Shown piece after piece: positions 46,401 to 58,200 of a stretch of DNA of 64,000 bases. The notes beneath the pieces are model-generated. The model did not search any database and was not told where the DNA came from. It saw nothing but the letters and a program-made list of their open reading frames with translations. The number at the start of each line of letters is the position of its first letter. Within the stretch, counting starts at the first letter, position 1. The translations under genes were made by a program, and so were the position numbers. The stretch is from Mytilus edulis (taxonomy: Eukaryota; Mollusca; Bivalvia; Mytilida; Mytilidae): assembly GCF_963676685.1 (NCBI RefSeq), contig NC_092345.1:50179838-50243837 (forward strand), in the 5' to 3' direction.

Positions 46401-49400
46401 AGACTTTCACTGATAAACTGCTCGATCAGAAATTGCAACTACTATAACTCTAATGGTAAACTAAAAAAGAAATTTTTAAATAGTTTTATTTGCAACATTT
46501 GTGCGTCAATAAAATAAATACTGGCTGTCCCACGGTTGCCTGAAATGTTCACTGGCGCGGAATGACCGAGTTTTGATTCGCATTTCGAGTGAAGCATGCA
46601 TATCAGATGACGCCTTTCCTTTCAACTCATCAAAAAGTGCCCTTTTTGGAGTTAATGCGATTCTCTAAGCCTTTATCTCACCCTTGGCTTGTATGTTCTA
46701 AATGAATTGATGAGATTAAAACATCGGTAAACAACTGTTGATTCTGAATAAACACAATGTGTCGTTTGAACACACGTATTCTTCATACTTCATATTTCAA
46801 AAATGTCATCAAATGCATCATACTTTCAAATTGAATTAGTATAAATTCAAATTAATAACACAAAAAGGATCTGTTGAACAACAATAAAAAGATATCAAGA
46901 TATCACGGGACAAAAAGCATACAATATTATGACCAAAATTAGAAAAAAGCCAAACATAAAATATTAATCTAAACAAAAATAAAGACCTAAAAACATGACT
47001 CCCACTAAAAAATTAGATGCTATGGATGGAAAGCTCACGTGATATTTATCGTGGCTCATAATTGGGCAATCAAACTGTTGATGGGTCGGTCTATACTCTC
47101 TAATAACTTGTGTAGGTAGCATGAAAAGACGACGGAACTATATTTGGTTATTAGAAATGTGAGTGATAAAATGAGTTAGGTAAAAAAAAAAACAGATTTT
47201 TAAATTCCTCCCGCGATCTCATTAATAGTAAAAGACAAAATCAGTGCAATGAAGATATGATTTATTGCAAGGCATTGTTTTAAGTAAAACAGACCGTTCA
47301 ATTAGATGTTTAAAACCTAATTATATTGTGTTTTATATGAAAAAAATATAGCTACTTTATAAATTTACCTGAATATCCAACGAACTGACTACCACAGGCA
47401 GTATTATTTAGAGTGATAATAGTTGTATTAGAACATCCTTCCCAGAATGCAGATACTCCACATTCCGATGAAGCGGTTCCAAAGTTCATGGTATAGGTAA
47501 AATCACCAAGCAAAGGTACAGGAACAGCACTTAGTCCTTCCTTTGCTGAAGCTGTTAAATATATAAGTTAACTAGTACAACAAGAATACGCAGACATGTT
47601 TACCATTAAAGACTTACACAAATCATATATCTAAATTAAATCATTTTTATATGACGTTTTTGGGGTACCTATTAACTACTACAGTAAAGCCTTCTGATGT
47701 TTTCTCTGTCGGCTTTTGGTACAAAGTGAGGAAATCAGTAGTCTCGTGTTCTTTTTTTGTGATTACGTGATAAACAGAAATGCAGTTCTAAGTCAGGTTT
47801 TCAGTCGAAATAATCCAGAAAACCTAGAAATATACTGATTCAGTATAATGAACATTCGACATAGTATTCTTATTTTCAATGTAATTGGAAATATTTAACA
47901 TTGATTATCGTTATTCGTATGAAATATTTGGAAAAAGAATAGTCTTGTTATGTTTATATAAGTTAAGTTCTAAACAACTCACCAGGATTTACAAGCATAT
48001 GAAATTCACCGACTCCTGGTGAAGTATTACACACATCGGCTTCTGCTACACTCGTAACCGTTGTTGCAACAGGGACTACATCGCCAAAATTCAAATTGTC
48101 TTGATCACCTGAAATGATATGTCAAAGACTTAAGCTATAAGTCTTTTTAACGAAAATGTCTTTATTTAAAAATACACGAACATTTTTCAATGATAACAGT
48201 CTTATAATTGGTGCGCCAGATGCGCGTTACGTAAATAAAATAGAAAATGGAAATGGGGAATGTGTGAAAGAGTCTATGTCAGACCCGTCAGTAGAACATG
48301 AATTAAAACAGAAGAAAGGGCCGAATCAAACGCAAAATTGAAGATAATTAAAAAAAATAAACAGTAAAACAAAAAATAATACGGTGACAAAATAGAAGTT
48401 TATTCAAATATCAATTGAAAGCTTGTTGGAAGAAAAAATGCCACTTACTTGATCTGAGGTAATAATAAAATGATGAAGTCGTTAATGATTTTATTTCGAA
48501 GCATATCCATACATTAATAGTAAAACCACCAAGAATACCTAGCGTGACAGACTCAACACTTCTGAAAAATAAAACAAATAGTAAGTATTTGTAGGATGCA
48601 TATCTCTTTTATTTCTAGGTACAAAATATACATTCCTTGTACATATACTAGTTGAAGACCGTGTTATGGAATATTAAAATGTCTTTTGAAGAATTCTTTT
48701 TTGTTGAGATTTGCCTGAACCGTATCCCTCGTCGTCTGATTTAATATTCTTCAAAATAAAATTCATTTGTAACAAAAAAATTATAGAGTCATACAAATAT
48801 GCCATTAAGGTGATAACATATATTATTAACTCATCAAAGATACCATGCCAATAATGTAGTATGACAGGCGTGCGATACACCTATTTAAATGATGAGAGGA
48901 ATATTAAATAAATTTCGATGAGATTTTGAAGCCCAATGGCACCCCTCCGGTCCCCAAACCCACCCCCCCCCCCAAAAAAAAAACAACAAAAAAACGAACA
49001 AAGCACAACACATCAAAATCAGAAACACAAAACAGGGCAAAAATAAAAATAATAACAACCCAAAACTAATAACATTAAAAACAAAAAATTACAAAAACCA
49101 AAACATGTACATTTTTGCATACATGCATAGTAATAAAATTAACGGTACCAATTTTGTTGCACCAGATGCGCATTTCGACAATAAATGTCTCTTCAGTGAT
49201 GCTTGTGGCCAAAATATTTGAAATCCAAAGCTTATATAAAAGACTGTGAGACATTACTGTTCATACATGTACGAACAATATGACCTTGATACATACACTT
49301 GTTTCCAGTAACTCCGGCTTCTGTACTGGCTTTACAGTTTGAAGATTTATTTTAAAATACCAGTTTGAATTACAGGGCTCCATTCATTTGGGATGGATGT

Positions 49401-50928
49401 ACAAGTACTTAGCCACGTTCAATTATTTTACCTTATTAAATAATACATATTTTCTTATCATTATTAAACTGCTTTTCGTTTGGGAGGCTTAAATATGTAG
49501 TTGTTTCTGTTGCAATTGCCCTACCGTTGTCAAGTTTGAAATATTATACCAACTTGGATCGGTTAGGGCATTTTTTTTTTATTTGGTAACTTCTATCCAT
49601 GTAGTTATAACATCTCAACTGCCACAACCTTTGCAAATTTAGAGTTGTGCCAGTTCACATCGCAAATAACTATTTTTATTTGGCATATTTTTAAAATCTT
49701 TGCGCCGTGTTTGGAAATTTTGAAATTTTACCAGCGTCTGTGATGTCCGCTTAAATTGTGTAAACTTTCAAGATTTTGATAGTGTCTCAATTTGAATATA
49801 TTGACATGATTCATTTGACATCGAGCTATTACCGGAAAAGGATATCTGTTATCCGAAATATCTAATATTTGTTCATTTTATAGTTATTTAATGGTGATGT
49901 TGTACCCTTTTTGACTTGTTATATATTATATTTTGTAGTGTACAGAATCATATTACATGATCCATCGCCCTGTAAGATTGATCGTTGACTATTTATTCAG
50001 TCATGTTATATATAGTTATAAATGTTACTTACTTTGATACATACATATCACCATTATTTAGTTGACAAGTAAAGTTTGTATTGGTGAAACCACTAACGAA
50101 TGATTTCGTCTCCATGTTCATAGAAGAATCTGTAAAGGCGATAGTCCCATAAACGCTGTCGTGCCATGTTCCTCGTAAATCACTTGGATAAGTACAAAGA
50201 CCACCTTAAAACCATAAAAAAGTTACAGTAAAATATCTTCCGCTGAGCAAGAAACTTCCAATGAAATGTTTGATAATTGATCATCTGAACTAGGAGTTTA
50301 ATGAGAGGAAAACATGGGAAAGATTTTTTAAAGGAATGTTAAAAGGAGATTTTTTTTATAGAATTAAGTGGCATTTGTTCTGTTGTTTATTGCAGTATGT
50401 TATATTTGTTTTTTTCGTTAGTCCTTATGTCAATTATAAGGCCGTTGTTTCTATTATTTTTTCATGTCAAGTATTTTTAAGCTAATTATTTGGTATGAGT
50501 ATTGATCAATGGTAAGCTTTTCGGTGACTTATAGTTGATTACGTCAACGTCATTTTGGTCTCTGGTTCATATTTGTTTCATTTGAAATCAATCAACATCA
50601 CCTTATTTAAGAAGTTTATCAATCTTGAATACTGTCCATTTATAAAAGGAACCATAACTTTCATTGTTTTGCTAGTCGTTAAGGAGCTTTTTGCTTTTAT
50701 TAGGGATGTTGAATTATAAGTTATAGTTTTTCTAGTGCCATCAATATGTTGATGAGTCAATCTTGTGATTATTTGATTTGATGCGACGAAAAATATAGAG
50801 TTGTACCGGCAAACGAAGTATGTAACACACCTCGGAATTATTATAGAACTACATATACAAAAATACTCACAACTTTGACGAAGTAACAGAAACAAGCCAT
50901 AAAACAGTCGTACGTCACGTACCAACAT
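39596..50928 (-). CDS. Type I single-pass membrane protein, invertebrate DUF7042-7045-like ectodomain (complete, 10 exons)
   Basis: Ten exons join to 1854 bases (617 residues plus stop). Residues 1-20 form a signal peptide (MLVRDVRLFYGLFLLLRQSC). Residues 21-299 are an extracellular region with Cys-containing modules: CTYPSDLRGTWHDSVYGT, a WICFE..SFYYYL strand, and GSLGCITSFQ..KRFTCF. One membrane span covers about 311-334 (IPAIFAIVFSLMLIIFLALV). The cytoplasmic tail, 335-617, is Lys/Arg/Gln-rich with a probable coiled-coil stretch (MREDSERKRNQALVIDRVK) and is mostly encoded by one last exon. I associate the ectodomain pattern (C-F/Y-P-x-L-x-G-x-W, then GxxxCxxS..RFTC) with lophotrochozoan DUF7042/7043/7044/7045 proteins; this is recall, not a search. 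Ligand and function are unknown. A second ATG 13 bp upstream is out of frame. It is a paralogue of the divergent plus-strand gene. Confidence 0.88.
42001..42150 (-). CDS. Minus paralogue exon 9 (membrane span)
   Basis: A short stalk PVTPPDDPLS, then IPAIFAIVFSLMLIIFLALV, IGICCY, and basic stop-transfer residues RSYIKKHTKK. Acceptor TTTCAG|CACCAG, donor ATCA|GTAAGT. Its equivalent in the plus gene carries a far longer Thr-rich stalk. Confidence 0.9.
42520..42790 (-). repeat. Penelope-associated terminal fragment, copy 2
   Basis: acgaaacgtgcgtctgactt and taatcctggtacctttgata. Lies in the intron between exons 8 and 9 of the minus paralogue. No RT sequence attached. Confidence 0.65.
43040..43450 (-). 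repeat. Penelope-associated terminal fragment, copy 3
   Basis: aatcctggtatctatgatga, then ccactgggtcgatgccactg, then an aatgctcttcaactcgtact part. The ccagtagtcac section also recurs in diverged form at about 62585-62640. In the same intron as copy 2. Confidence 0.6.
43655..43663 (-). CDS. Minus paralogue exon 8: 9-nt microexon
   Basis: CATCCTGTG flanked by TTTTCAG and GTGAGT. It joins A|CA TCC TGT G|CA and adds Thr-Ser-Cys plus the first base of an Ala codon, keeping phase 1 on both sides. A microexon of equal length, phase and Cys codon is found at the same place in the plus paralogue, which strongly supports it. It cannot be seen by ORF calling. Confidence 0.8.
44601..44679 (+). repeat. 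39-bp tandem duplication
   Basis: aagtgtcaataggaagcttc tgtatgaggtatatctta occurs twice back to back. Origin unknown. Intron of the minus paralogue. Confidence 0.8.
44720..44890 (-). pseudogene. Penelope-like RT fragment in intron of minus paralogue
   Basis: Minus strand reads YLALGRNNSYFVKSHFHSNK, KFFETGINKMLDLLL, TFVTF; this is the segment that would lie between the two RT blocks seen at 37.6-38.0 kb. Ends in a stop. It is in frame with the intron start of exon 7, so retention of that intron would read into it only after other sequence. Confidence 0.7.
45019..45136 (-). CDS. Minus paralogue exon 7
   Basis: 39 codons plus one base: TVEFDTNITMASQSPNKCSS then GALLQLTTV. Matches the plus exon AVQNAASGDIQVTYTPGQCV..GGLITLTPN in length class, Cys position and phase. 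A Penelope-like fragment sits just past its donor, so simple six-frame translation fuses the two. Confidence 0.86.
45629..45753 (-). CDS. Minus paralogue exon 6
   Basis: SGSLGCITSFQDTTSTSVYY and VGVYNFDT...KRFTCF. This is the best conserved exon of the pair (plus copy: FGRLGCVASIIDD..SLYNFDD..HRFTCA). Acceptor TTCCAG|CGTCTG, donor TTT|GTGAGT. Leaves in phase 0 in both genes. Confidence 0.9.
45980..47340. other. 1.4-kb intron stretch, nothing recognised
   Basis: Intron between exons 5 and 6 of the minus paralogue. Apart from a cttttaaaa-type AT background and a short ggtagcactc motif at about 46225, no exon or element boundary is visible. Confidence 0.4.
47369..47545 (-). CDS. Minus paralogue exon 5
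   Basis: 58 codons with split codons at both ends. LLGDFTYTMNFGTASSECGV, WEGCSNTTIITLNNTACGSQ, FVGYS. Aligns with YRNFTYIFNTDGTDIC..DKCANKIAYT of the plus copy. Several N-glycosylation sequons (e.g. NTT, NNT). Donor TCAG|GTAAAT. Confidence 0.88.
47983..48108 (-). CDS. Minus paralogue exon 4
   Basis: Two bases, 41 codons, one base. DQDNLNFGDVVPVATTVTSV then EADVCNTSPGVGEFHMLVNP. The single Cys lies in a VCNTSP context that matches ICTETP in the plus paralogue. Acceptor TTTCAG|GTGATC, donor CCTG|GTGAGT. Confidence 0.87.
48449..48561 (-). CDS. Minus paralogue exon 3
   Basis: SVESVTLGILGGFTINVWIC then FEIKSLTTSSFYYYLRS. Aligns with SEIFELYKSESVAYICMEAT and NSYYFYMNS of the plus copy. Acceptor TTTCAG|AAGTGT, donor TCAA|GTAAGT. 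Confidence 0.87.
48562..50032. other. Intron of minus paralogue with dispersed fragment
   Basis: Contains a poly-C/poly-A segment (48960-48990) and a dispersed fragment at about 49165-49245 (ttgcaccagatgcgcatttc, tctcttcagtgatgcttgtg); a related gcgccagatgcgcgtta piece is at about 48210. Otherwise nothing recognised. Confidence 0.45.
50033..50204 (-). CDS. Minus paralogue exon 2
   Basis: GGLCTYPSDLRGTWHDSVYG then FTCQLNNGDMYVSK. The plus-paralogue equivalent starts ADCTFDSSLVGSWTSNVYE and ends WTCHDNTTEPYVILR. Acceptor TTTAAG|GTGGTC, donor CAAA|GTAAGT. Enters in phase 1 and leaves in phase 2. Confidence 0.87.
50871..50928 (-). CDS. Minus paralogue exon 1 (signal peptide)
   Basis: ATG plus 18 codons plus T: MLVRDVRLFYGLFLLLRQS. 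A basic start then a hydrophobic core, typical of a signal peptide. Donor AGTT|GTGAGT. Phase 1, as in exon 1 of the plus paralogue. Confidence 0.82.
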
Positions 50929-52232
50929 TTTGATCCATCAGAAATATTCCAAAGATTAAAATAATATGTAACATTTTTTCTTCATTTTGATATTTTACAA
51001 AAGGATGGCTATTTAAACCTATGGCAAAAACCTGCCATTCAAATTAACAATTTTAGATTATTTTTCGCATGTTTTATTGTTTAAACAAAAGACAAGATTT
51101 TAAATTTGTAACTCAATATTGCATGTGTTATTTTACCTTTGTTCATGTTTCGTATCTATGTGTTGATATTAACAACCGGATTAATTACCTACAAATTAAA
51201 AGTCGTAAAAATCATTTCATTTTTTAAACACCAAGTATTTGAATATGTTTATCATAAAAGAGAGGTTGTTAAATAGACCAATAGATTGTATATTTATTTC
51301 ATTTGAAGGAGCGACAATATTTATTTAACAAAAATGTAGACGATTTTCGAATGAATGTATTGAAAAGATGTGTAAAAATGTAAAGACGCGTTTTTAATTT
51401 GTTGACACTGTTTTTATCAGTTCACCAATGCAACAGATTCTTACAACACACTCAAACCAAAAAAGAGATGATTTTATCATTCAAAACATTGAAAGTTTCA
51501 CTGCACTTCCAAAAGTAAAACACATTTAAATTTAATAATTTATTTATGAGCGCTTACTGTTAAGTCCACAATTGAACCCCCCCCCCCTCCCGGTGTTTTG
51601 TACAGATATTTTTCATCTTCTAGTGCTTAGGTGCACCAGGCTCTTTCCTTTCATGTACCGCGTCCTTAAAAAAGAACTTAACTTACGATTTGTAAGTTTC
51701 AAATCACTTAGTAAATAGATGAATTTTAATTTGGTAGAATTAAATAAGTAAATTAAAAAGCAAGACCGAACGAAAAAAGAATGGAAGAAAGAAACTGATA
51801 AATAAATAACCATAATAGAAAGAAAGTAAATAAGCAGAATGAGAATATATATAAAAATTTTCCAGAAGTCGAACTTGTTTCCCATATGAATGTTGTTCAA
51901 CTTCTAGTATTAAGAGCACACGCATTATTAACTAAAATTATAAAACGAAATTATATCAACAGAGAATACAGATAAATATCATAAGACAAACAAGGGAAAG
52001 TTATGGGACAAACTGTATGGAAACCAATGAAATCTTTAATCATTCGATTAACATCAACAAAGTCAAAGTATTTAAGTCTTGTTCCTTACCCGTGACCCCA
52101 TGAAATCGTTGAATATCACTAATGTTCCTTTTCATTTGTTTTAAACAAATAAGCTAAGTCATTCAATGAGTTTTATTGTAACACTAACTTCTAAATATTA
52201 ATGGTGGAAAGGACATTATAAACATTACACAA
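50929..52232. promoter_or_regulatory. 1.3-kb divergent intergenic region between paralogues
   Basis: Separates the two start codons and must hold both promoters or one shared bidirectional one. AT-rich. TTTAAATA lies about 85 bp upstream of the minus ATG, and TATAAA lies only about 15 bp before the plus ATG. Neither is convincing as a TATA box. A C-run (51580-51592) and no recognised transposon fragment. Confidence 0.45.
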
Positions 52233-52296
52233 ATGGATACGAAAGGATGTATTTTATTTTTATCAGAAATTTTGTTTGTTCTACACATTCAGTCTG
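52233..52296 (+). CDS. Plus paralogue exon 1 (signal peptide)
   Basis: ATG plus 20 codons plus G, encoding MDTKGCILFLSEILFVLHIQ and Ser. Donor TCTG|GTAAGT. The phase equals that of exon 1 in the minus gene. A possible alternative start exists in frame just upstream of exon 2 (see findings). Confidence 0.78.
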
Positions 52297-55200
52297 GTAA
52301 GTTTCAATTGTGATTCCAACACACCAACTAGATGGATTTCTTTATTCTACTTACCCACAATGGACAACCCAGTTTTTGTACTCACATTATGTAAACATAT
52401 CGAATACAAATTAGAGATAAACTTATTTTACAGGATGTCGTATGTTCAATTCTTACGAAAAAATAAAATAAAATTGATTTAATCCATCCGATTGGCACAG
52501 CTAGTTGACTATAAATATATAGAAGTTTTGCCTACTTTGTGTCCACTCCTGTCTTGAACAAGCGGAAATTCTCAAATTTATTCACGGCAGTATGATTTAT
52601 GTTTAAGAGAAACCTCTTTTCATTATTATAGTAATTGTCTGATTTTTATTTTGTTCCTTCGAGATTGTTGCGATCGAACCTACATATTCATGTAAATGCG
52701 TGGTATTTGTTTATACTGTATTGTTCCAAAATGTTTCCTGATTTGCAAAGCATTCAACCAACGGATATGAAGGAATCGTATATGTTGTATCAACGAAGAT
52801 TGTTAGATGTTTAAATGATTTGTGTGTACCGGTCGAGTCTTTTGGAGTATACGTTTTATAGAACTACAAAGTTAAAAGGGTTGGAGAGTCACATGATATA
52901 CTGCAAGAAGTTTACCAAATATTCTTTTAATTTGTATAATTTTAATCAGTTAATTAAAATCTAAGTCGAAGTGAATTTTTAGAATAAAGTTATCAAAACG
53001 TTTCCAATAAACTATATTTTGTACATTGTCATGCGCAACAAATTAACAGCCATTATTTGTGGTCTATTCCGCATCTTATTTATATTCTTGTATAATTTCT
53101 ATCTTCTAGTGAGTGCTGATTGCACGTTTGATAGTAGCTTAGTTGGATCATGGACTAGTAACGTTTACGAGACAATAACCGTCTCTAGTAGTGTATTAAC
53201 ATTAGGGAGTCATACATTCAATATAAACGGGAAGACTACAACCGACTGGACGTGTCATGATAATACCACAGAACCGTATGTTATTTTAAGGTATTTATAT
53301 ACTTTTATTTAAAATTCAGTCTTTTTTTAACTATATAATCTGACTTTTCATGTGTATTTAAAGTTAAAGTACAACCTTACTTTGAGTATTTATCACACTT
53401 TCCCAGTTAAACATAAGACCCCCAATATAAACTTTTTTTTAAAATTTATTTACGAATGAAATTGGATATAGCTTCGTATTTATAAAAAGTGAACGACCCT
53501 TTTTCGAGTGTCTCCTCTTTTTTTTAAATATATCATAATTACATCTTATATATGAGTATCATATATTCAGCATAGGTTGATAAATAGGGAATTGTGCATA
53601 GACTTTCTTTTTTATTTAGATAAAATTCATGTTGCAATACAGTTGTTTTCAGAGATAAGTGTCTGTGACACATACAAATCTTTTATCGAATGAGGTTTAT
53701 GTGATGTCTGGTATAGCCAAACCCTTATTTTAGACTTGCCTGATATAAATGTTGCTGTCATAATACACCGTTTGTTTGATTGTCAAAAAAAATAACATGA
53801 TGATCAGTTGTATACTTCTCCAAAATGTTCTAATTATAGTTTATATAGACTTTGGTAATAAAGATATACATGTTGTGGATAAAATCAAGTTTACGCGAGG
53901 ACAAACCTGACCTGTCTGTTCAGCATTTTTTAAACCTCTTTCGAGTCGTTCCATCATGCATACGGGTTCTTATCTTTATTTTCAATCTCTTAATGTCTTC
54001 AAAAATAAACAATTACTAGCTTCCATTATCGCGTTATTTAATTTCCCTGCACCCAACTGTAGTGCCTTACTCGCTAGAGTTTTATTTCCTATCCGTAATG
54101 TTCCATTATTCTATCAAAATCCCCTTCTCTTTTCTTAGTTATTAATGACATGTTTTTGAACAATTTTATTATGAGATGAGCAACACGATTGACACCACTA
54201 TTAAACCAATAACTACTTTAAGTAAATAACCTTTCTGGTACACCTAAGTTTGTAGATTTTAATTATCTATTGGTCTTTTTCTTTGCGCTGGTTAGCAAAA
54301 TGTGGAAACACAAGCTTGCATCATTTAGAATTTCAACTAAATATAATGACAAAAAAGAAAGCTTCCTACCAATAACTAACACAATTGTAAAGAAACCCAT
54401 TTAAATGTTTTACAGGTCTGAAATATTTGAACTATATAAGTCTGAGTCCGTTGCTTATATCTGCATGGAGGCAACAGCAGTCAATAACAATAGCTATTAC
54501 TTCTATATGAATTCTCGTAAGTACAAAATTAATAACAAAACATTCTGCTTATTATTTATTCTTGGATATATTTGTAATTGCAAATTGAAATATTTCTTCT
54601 TTTAATTTACTTCGTCTCTTTTTTTATGGATTATACCTCATCAACATTTAAAGAAAAGGATAAAAGATTTTCAATAAGAACCTTTTATGACAAAAAAAAA
54701 ATAAATAAAAAACGAACATTCAGCAGTTATTCATCTTACAAAAACATATTCGATTAGTAAAGTATTTATCAACTATGTTCCCAATCACCAAACAGTAAAA
54801 AAAGACAGGTTTAGAAATACGTACACTTATTTATTAAAGAAACATAGACAGAACCTATTTCATAAATAAAAAAAGAGACCAACAAGCATGAAAAATAAAA
54901 AGAACAATAAGCATGCACAAAAAATAAGACTAACAAGCATGAACAAATAAAGAACAATAAACATGAACAAATAAAGAATACAACACACATAAACAAATAA
55001 AGACAAACACAAACATGAACTTATATTAAGAACAGCACGCTTGAACAAGTAAAGAGACCAACACACATAAAATATAAAATAAAGACAACAACAAGCATGA
55101 ACAAAAAAGAGAACAGCATCCATGTACAAATAAAAAATACGACACGCAAAAAGAGAACAACAAGCATGAACAAACAAAGACATCACCAAGTCTGAAAAAA

Positions 55201-58200
55201 TACAGGGAAAAAAATTTGCAAACATAAAGAAACAACATGCACTTGCCCTCCATTACTAATAAAGTAACAACCTGTACTCATAATGGGGTTAATATTGGTT
55301 ATGAAACTATATAAAAATGTATTAATTTCGTTTTATCATATGAACTTTTATAATATTGTTGTTGTTGTAGTTTTTTTTCCATTGCAGCAAAAAATACTTT
55401 TATAGGTAGTGAGCGAATACATATATTTGGAACAGCATCAAATGCAACGGGAAATGCAACGGAAATTTGCACAGAAACACCATCAAAGGCAGAATTTATT
55501 AGCATGGTCAGGACAGGTAAATATTCATTTTAATATGACAAAAATAAATCTGGCTTTGGTAAAAGATATTTTTGTCTACTTTTTAATGGATGGGGTTTGA
55601 CACTCATTCAAATATTTGTATTTTTTTTATTGTTTCATAGATTTTGTTCAATGTCAAGCAGCAAATATTTTCGCATATATACAGTATGACAAAAAACATT
55701 TTCTTGACCAATTTAAGTAAGTAATAATATGTAAATCGGGTTTTCCTTTAAGATAATACGGTTATTAAAATGGCGAAGTACGACAGGCAAGCGACGGGCG
55801 ATGTGCGGGCTTGCGGCTGCAAACAATTTCCGTTTATAAATTGTTTTCAAATCTTAATAAGTTGTTACTTATGAAAAAAAAAATGAGATCAAGTTTGGTA
55901 TGGTCAATTTTCTTCTTTAACATCCAGGAGTTATATTCTTTGATAGTTTTTTAGAATAAGACTTTCTGTAGTTTCCGTGTAATTATTTATGAACCGTTTG
56001 ACAAAAATTGCTCAAGTTAAATTTTACTTGTTACTGGTGACAACATGGAGATAAAGAACAGTATTGAAAAATTTTCACTTTTGCGGTTCAGGATAGATTA
56101 GAAAATAGGCGCAGAAAGCGGCAGGTCAAACAAGCATGAAAGCGCCTTTAAAATACAGAAAACCATTTTTTTTATTTACATGTATAACTAGCAGTTTAGC
56201 AGATAATGCAATTCATGATAAGACTTTTTATATATTAAGTTGTGTAAAACCTTAGTTATAATGATGGAATATTGGGTGATACAACACAGACCATTCATCT
56301 ATCACCAATAAATATCAGTTGAGGTACGTGAACGACCTGTTACGTGTACCTCTAGCGTAATGCACAAAAATGAATTATAACAGGAACAGCTCTTCCTACA
56401 ATTTCGACGAATAGAAAAATAGACGAACGGAACAGTTAAACAAGACTTGATGCATAAGGATATAAGGATAATCTTCAATATCTTAATAAAAGGAGTAAAA
56501 ATGATAAAACCAAAGAATTCAATTGCGATAACTTTGTGCAGTAATTTCACCCATAAATGTTTCATCTAATTGACATGAAAAACATTTTTTTTCTTTATTC
56601 AAAGGTTCAGAGGAAATTGCTTTAGCTGATTGTCCAGATCCCCTATACAGAAATTTTACCTATATTTTCAACACTGATGGAACAGATATATGTTCTTCGC
56701 CGAAAAACGGATTTGTCTCAGTGTGTCCTAGCAGACAAGAGTTGAACTTTGACTACGACAAATGTGCCAATAAAATAGCGTATACGAGTATGTAGTGAAA
56801 TCGTAATGTAAATATAAATGAAATGAGATGTGGGGCAAATCAAGGAGAAGAAAAAATAAAAGAGGCGAATATAAGACTCGTGTTTATTCTGTCAACAGTA
56901 GAAAAAAATTAATCTCGAGTTTTGTCAGTCGCTGACATACATATGTTTGCTACATATTTTTTAGTTTGACAAAATAAGACATAAATGAACCATCAAGATA
57001 TCAAAACAAATTCAATATCTACACCTATACAGCCTTTGACAATGATACATATCATAGGATCTTCTAAAAAAAATGTCTAATGTAAATGGAATGCATAAAA
57101 GAAAAAATAGAGACAAACAACTACATTTTTTAATCGACAAAAAAAGCGATACAAATCAATACATGTACAAGTTTGGACGAGATCTTACATAATTAAATCG
57201 CGTTTTTTATAATAAATCTTTTTATCTATTGCAGCATTTGGCAGACTTGGTTGTGTTGCGTCTATCATCGATGATTCATCTGGGACACACTATACGTCTT
57301 TGTATAATTTTGACGATACAGTTAATCGATTGACTACACACAGATTCACTTGTGCGGTAAGATTAGCAACAACCACAACATAGTTAGCTTGTATATACTA
57401 GTAATGTGAACTGAGTTAATAAGTTAAAAGGGCAGCAGTGAATAATAAAAAAAAAAGAACAGGCGAGGATATTATAGTACATAAATAAGACAAAAACAGC
57501 ACTAACAGCACAAACAGCACAAACCTTTTAACGATACTAATTTAGGACTAAATTCTCCATTTTAAGAAAACATTGAACGCTTGGTGATCATTTCGTAACG
57601 CAAAAAAATGTAATTTTGTAAATATAGAAAAATAGCACAAAACTTCTCTTAATTTTCATTTAGTATTCCAACAATGATTTTACAGTAATTCATATTCTGA
57701 CTTTGATGCATCAGATGAACAAAATGAATTCTTTTTTAAGGCAGTCCAAAATGCAGCATCTGGAGATATTCAGGTGACCTATACACCGGGTCAGTGTGTT
57801 GCCGATCAGACATACACCACCATACCAACTTCTGGAGGACGAAATAAGGGAGGACTAATTACATTGACTCCAAATGGTATTTTATGATTTGAAATGTGTG
57901 ATATAAATATATATATAGTAAATCGTTGCTATTGCATAAACAGAAAGTTCTTGTCACATTTTTTATTATTCCCTTTTCGTTATTGGATTTCTTCAGGGCG
58001 GTAGAAGGTTTACATAATCATTATTTATTGAAAAATTGGTTGTCAACTTCGCTGTGTTAATTAGGCAAAGGAAACGCACTTTCAGTGGAACAAGTTGAAC
58101 CCTCATGACAAATAAACATTCCATAATTGTAAAACAAAGTATGATGACGACGACCGCAACACTTTCGAATATAATTTTACATTTTACCACCAATAACCCT

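Noticed and set aside
54811..55253. Cys/Phe/Leu-rich overlapping minus-strand ORFs resembling membrane peptides
   Set aside because: They are translations of a degenerate AT-rich minisatellite in the intron of the plus paralogue.
55643..55718. Possible extra exon in the plus paralogue (CATAG|ATTTTG ... TTTAA|GTAAGT)
   Set aside because: Open in phase from exon 4, but it ends in phase 2 whereas exon 5 needs phase 1, and the minus paralogue has no counterpart. May be a relic or chance.
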